Positions 61,257 through 64,000 of a stretch of DNA of 64,000 bases are shown here, piece after piece. The stretch covers positions 15,624,212-15,688,211 of the forward strand of contig JAKZAP010000021.1 in the NCBI GenBank assembly GCA_023053575.1, given 5' to 3'. The first letter of the stretch is position 1. Every line of letters starts with the position of its first letter. Below the pieces are notes generated by a model, which had not been told where the DNA came from, ran no database searches, and saw nothing but the letters and a program-made list of their open reading frames with translations. Source of the DNA: Branchinecta lynchi (lineage: Eukaryota; Arthropoda; Branchiopoda; Anostraca; Branchinectidae). The translations under genes were made by a program, and so were the position numbers.

Positions 61257-62459
61257 AAGACCAAAGGTGTCGATGGGATCCCAAAAATCTAAGATTTGAT
61301 CCAGACAATTGGGTCTTGTCTTCGCCAGATAAAGTCTTCGCTAGGCTAATCATCAGAGAAAACCGAGTTCAGATATTCTATCTATTTATCTATCTATCTA
61401 TACCTCTATAAGCCATATCTATTTTGACGATACTGACCGAAACTTCCTGCTTTACTTCTGCCAAATTTACGGTTTCGCCCGAATTCCGAGCGAACCACTA
61501 GTCCAGCAAATAAAGAAAATTCAGAAACGAATCCAGCGTATCTCCTTATCCCTATAAAGAACATCTAATCAACTATAAATAAAACTTTGACTTAAAAAAA
61601 ATGCAGGTACAACCGGATTCCGGACTAATTATATGTCCGGGTAAAAATGATTGTCATATACAGACTCAGCGTCTCTTCTTACCCCTAAATCTATCATCTA
61701 ATCAACTTCAGATAAAACTTTTGCTTTTAACAAATTTTCCGGTTTTGGCCGGGTTCCAGGCAAACTAGTTGTCCGGCGAGAAAATGGTTTTCACCATCGT
61801 GTTCAGCATGTCGTCTTGCCCCTAAATCAAACATTTAATCAACTTCAAATAATACTTTTACTTTTAACAAACTTTCCGGTTTTAGCCAGATTCCGGACGA
61901 ACTACTTGTCCGGCGAGAAAATGATTTTCACCATCATGCTCAGCATGTCTTCTTACCCCTAAATCAAACATTTAATCAAGTTCAAAGGAAACTTTTTCTT
62001 TTCACCAACTATCCGGTTTTTCCCGGATTCCGGACGAACTACATGTCCAGCGAGAAAATGGTTTTCACCATCGTGTTTAGCATGTCTTCTTACCCCTAAA
62101 TCAAACATTTAATCAACTTCAAATGAAACTTTTACTTTTAACAAACTTTCCGGTTTTTGCCGGATTCCGGACGAACCACTTGTCCGACAAGAATATGGTT
62201 TTCACCATCGTGCTCATCATATCTTCTTACCTCATAATCGACTATCTAAATATCTAAATCCCTTAATCTGAAACCCCTCCCCCACCCTCAAATATACAGA
62301 GCCCATCTTCGAACTTGACCTGTACTTTGACCCAAAGGATCCTCCCACCAAGTTTCATCACAATATCTCAATCCCTTCGAGAGTTATCGTGCTGACAGAC
62401 AGACGGACAACTTTTGCGATGTCATAGGTATCCCTCCACTTACGTTTTGGGATCCCAAA
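61257..62459 (+). mobile_element. family A satellite element, full-length copy
   Basis: Head AAGACCAAAGGTGTCGATGG with GGGATCCC, a tetranucleotide tatc run, core units at an exact 137-bp step (gtccggcgag-type box at 61771, 61908, 62045, 62182), gacagacagacggac, terminal TTTTGGGATCCCAAAA. AAC flanks (61254-61256, 62460-62462). Confidence 0.9.
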
Positions 62460-62462
62460 AAC

Positions 62463-62601
62463 TAGCTAGTAACCTAACACGAATTTTCGAGCTCCCATTG
62501 CGGTCGATTCACTAATAATAACCTGATGATCCAAACTATCGAATGCTTTAATTATGTCACTCAGTAAGATCTCAGCATACGTGTTCTCAATTTCTAGGTG
62601 C
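62463..62601 (-). pseudogene. LINE RT fragment with motif A
   Basis: Encodes EIENTYAEILLSDIIKAFDS then LDHQVIISE, the aspartate-containing motif A of reverse transcriptase. Followed by a stop and the family A insertion. Confidence 0.75.
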
Positions 62602-62605
62602 TTAA

Positions 62606-63055
62606 AGGACTCCTCTTGCTTATTCTGCCTTTTAAAACAGACTTAGCTCCCATATGGAATTATAAGCTTCTAAAATCCCCACCTTTCTCCATTGTTTCGT
62701 TTCGTAATTACGAATTTTAGCGCTTTTTCGGCTTTCCGAGTTTTCCCGTCACCCAACGAAAAGTTTGTCGTAATCTTCAATGTACGCTGACAACTCTTTC
62801 ACATATAAGTATGGGATACTCCCCTCTTTATTACTTCTTTTATTTGCTTAATTTTCCCACTTGTTAACCAAGGCACGGTTCAGTTTTCAAATGTTTTGCG
62901 CCCAGCCGCTGCGTCGGAGAGCAGGAAGGCTGGATATACTCGACAGGCGCTAACAAGAGAATCGCTAGTTTTAGATGGGAAGTAATGGTATTTCCAAAAG
63001 AGTTTTTTCTGATTCATTTCATAGGGAAAAGATCGTTTCTAGTAAGAGTTGTGCT
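62606..63055. mobile_element. piggyBac-like MITE inside the LINE
   Basis: TTAA at 62602-62605 and 63056-63059. Ends AGGACTCCTCTTGCT and, inward from the right, AGCACAACTCTTACT. Excising it with one TTAA rejoins the LINE RT frame. Relative of 10775-11313. Confidence 0.8.
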
Positions 63056-63059
63056 TTAA

Positions 63060-63180
63060 GGATATCATCAATTAATTTGACTAGATAATGGGTGGTGCTG
63101 CAACCAGGTCTAAAACCATATTGTCTAGGGTCTAAATTTTCTTCAACATCCGCGTAAAGGTTTTCATAACTGAAACTCTC
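63060..63180 (-). pseudogene. LINE RT N-terminal fragment
   Basis: Encodes NLDPRQYGFRPGCSTTHYLV and KLIDDIL, the conserved region before RT motif A. The 5' part of the LINE is missing; family B sequence starts directly upstream. Confidence 0.75.
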
Positions 63181-63185
63181 AAACA

Positions 63186-64000
63186 CCCTAAATAACTAAT
63201 ATGCCTACAAAGTTTCATCGTCCTTAGAACATCTGGAACTATCCTAAGTGGCGATAACCAGATTTTCAGGAAACACCGTCCAACTCCCCCAGAGATCCGA
63301 TACCATCTGGTTCTGTCAATTACGTATCTAGGGCTAATGTTTGTTCTTCTCACCAAGGTCCATCCCATACCCTCGACTCAATGCGTTTCACGAGCCCTCC
63401 CCCCTTTCAATCCGCTCACAAGTATTGAATCCGATCAGGACACTGATTCCACTTGCCAAGTTTCATCCGATTCCGATCCCCCGTTCAAAAGTTATGAGTG
63501 CTATTAGATTCCTGGTTCCCCATCCCTCCACTCCCCCCAAGATGGTCGGATCGGGGAAACGAATATTCTCAAGTCAGTCACTATTTTTGTTTATTTTTCG
63601 CAAGAGGGTAGTTTTTATTTATTTCTTTGGTAGATCGCAGGTCATTTTATACAGGTCAGATAAATTAAGTTATATTATTTTTGTTAGATTTATAGGGTAC
63701 GTATTTGTTATTATTACAGTAAAATTTTTAACAAGCACTGCATGTTCGAATTATGTTCTCCATAGTGCTTGTATAATGTATTATACAAGCACATATTTTT
63801 ATGTAAAATTAAAAAACTTGAACTTATTTAATTCCCTGATAAGTCTTTTAAGTTTCATCGTCGTAGCACATCAGGAAGTACCAAATTCTTGGGATCACCA
63901 GAACCCCCCCCCCCCCCCCCGCTCCTTCCCAACTCCCTCAGAGTGCCCGAATCTGGTCCGGTTATGTCAACGATGTATCTAGGGCTTGTGCTTGTTCTTC
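63186..64000 (+). mobile_element. family B satellite element, right part, open at window end
   Basis: Continuation of the element beginning at 57049. Core repeats with caagtttcatcc at 63459 and ccgttcaaaagttatgagtg at 63482. An AT-rich insertion of about 245 bp lies at about 63581-63826, after which the core resumes. A C run at 63905-63921. Confidence 0.65.
63581..63826. mobile_element. AT-rich insertion within family B core, with a 13-bp hairpin
   Basis: Family B copies elsewhere run tctcaagtcaatctgttcgg; here AT-rich sequence intervenes between aagtca and ttccctgataag. It contains GTGCTTGTATAAT, a 2-base spacer and the exact complement (63765-63792). The ends are not defined precisely. Confidence 0.5.

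Larger units (their letters stand above)
57959..63185 (-). mobile_element. non-LTR retrotransposon (CR1/L2-like superfamily?), decayed and split three times
   Basis: Minus-strand RT fragments occur in the right order: 63180-63060, 62601-62463, 61253-61027, 58839-58098, with a 3' UTR to 57959. The gaps are a piggyBac-like MITE (62606-63055), a family A element (61257-62459) and a family B element (58843-61023). Clade assignment is tentative. Confidence 0.8.

Noticed and set aside
7592..62459. canonical Helitrons
   Set aside because: Tandem core, hairpin end and head-to-tail copies fit loosely, but 5' TC and 3' CTRR ends and A|T insertion without duplication were not found.

Overview
This is animal nuclear DNA, probably from a non-vertebrate and possibly marine metazoan. 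It contains spliced coding exons, a complete metazoan-type Polinton/Maverick, a Ty3-type LTR retrotransposon, decayed LINEs, many MITEs and large arrays of tandem-repeat elements. No rRNA, CRISPR array or bacterial operon is present. The species cannot be named from the sequence.

Layout. 1-16.1 kb: a minus-strand host gene, read as small exons whose phases agree (start codon at 16103, exons down to 10141, another likely exon at 1872-2036). Its N-terminus carries an eIF4E-binding motif with 4E-T-like spacing, so it is probably an EIF4ENIF1 (4E-T) homologue. Its introns are filled with hAT-like, Harbinger-like and piggyBac-like MITEs and LINE scraps. 16.1-20.7 kb: unassigned sequence, two tandem duplications, then head-to-tail repeat elements. 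20721-34298: a structurally complete Polinton with 632-bp terminal inverted repeats and a 6-bp target duplication (ggtgtt). It encodes a double-jelly-roll capsid, penton, FtsK/HerA-type ATPase, adenain-type protease, DDE integrase, protein-primed type B DNA polymerase and several small proteins. 34.3-42.3 kb: satellite-cored repeat elements. 42364-49177: a MITE split by a 6.5-kb LTR retrotransposon whose LTRs differ at 2 of 343 positions. 49.2-57 kb: MITEs, satellite elements, LINE 3' ends and one orphan host exon at 56023-56170. 57-64 kb: a satellite element split by a LINE, which is itself split by three later insertions.

How the Polinton genes fit together. Capsid, penton, small virion proteins, protease and ATPase form a virion morphogenesis module. 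Polymerase and integrase form the replication/insertion module. All genes except the right-hand TIR gene and a 140-aa membrane protein lie on the minus strand. Every gene with its own start has the hexamer TAAATG at the initiator. The two ORFs without it, integrase and protease, are also the two whose conserved N-termini lack a usable ATG, which suggests translational coupling or frameshifting.

The points I would look at first are the uniform TAAATG start signal, the slippery sequence joining a zinc-ribbon ORF to the integrase, the TIR gene pair that differs only at synonymous sites, the 21-bp phased palindromes between polymerase and ATPase, the 4E-T-like gene with a candidate 39-nt exon inside the eIF4E-binding motif, and two unrelated satellite-element families that share one architecture.
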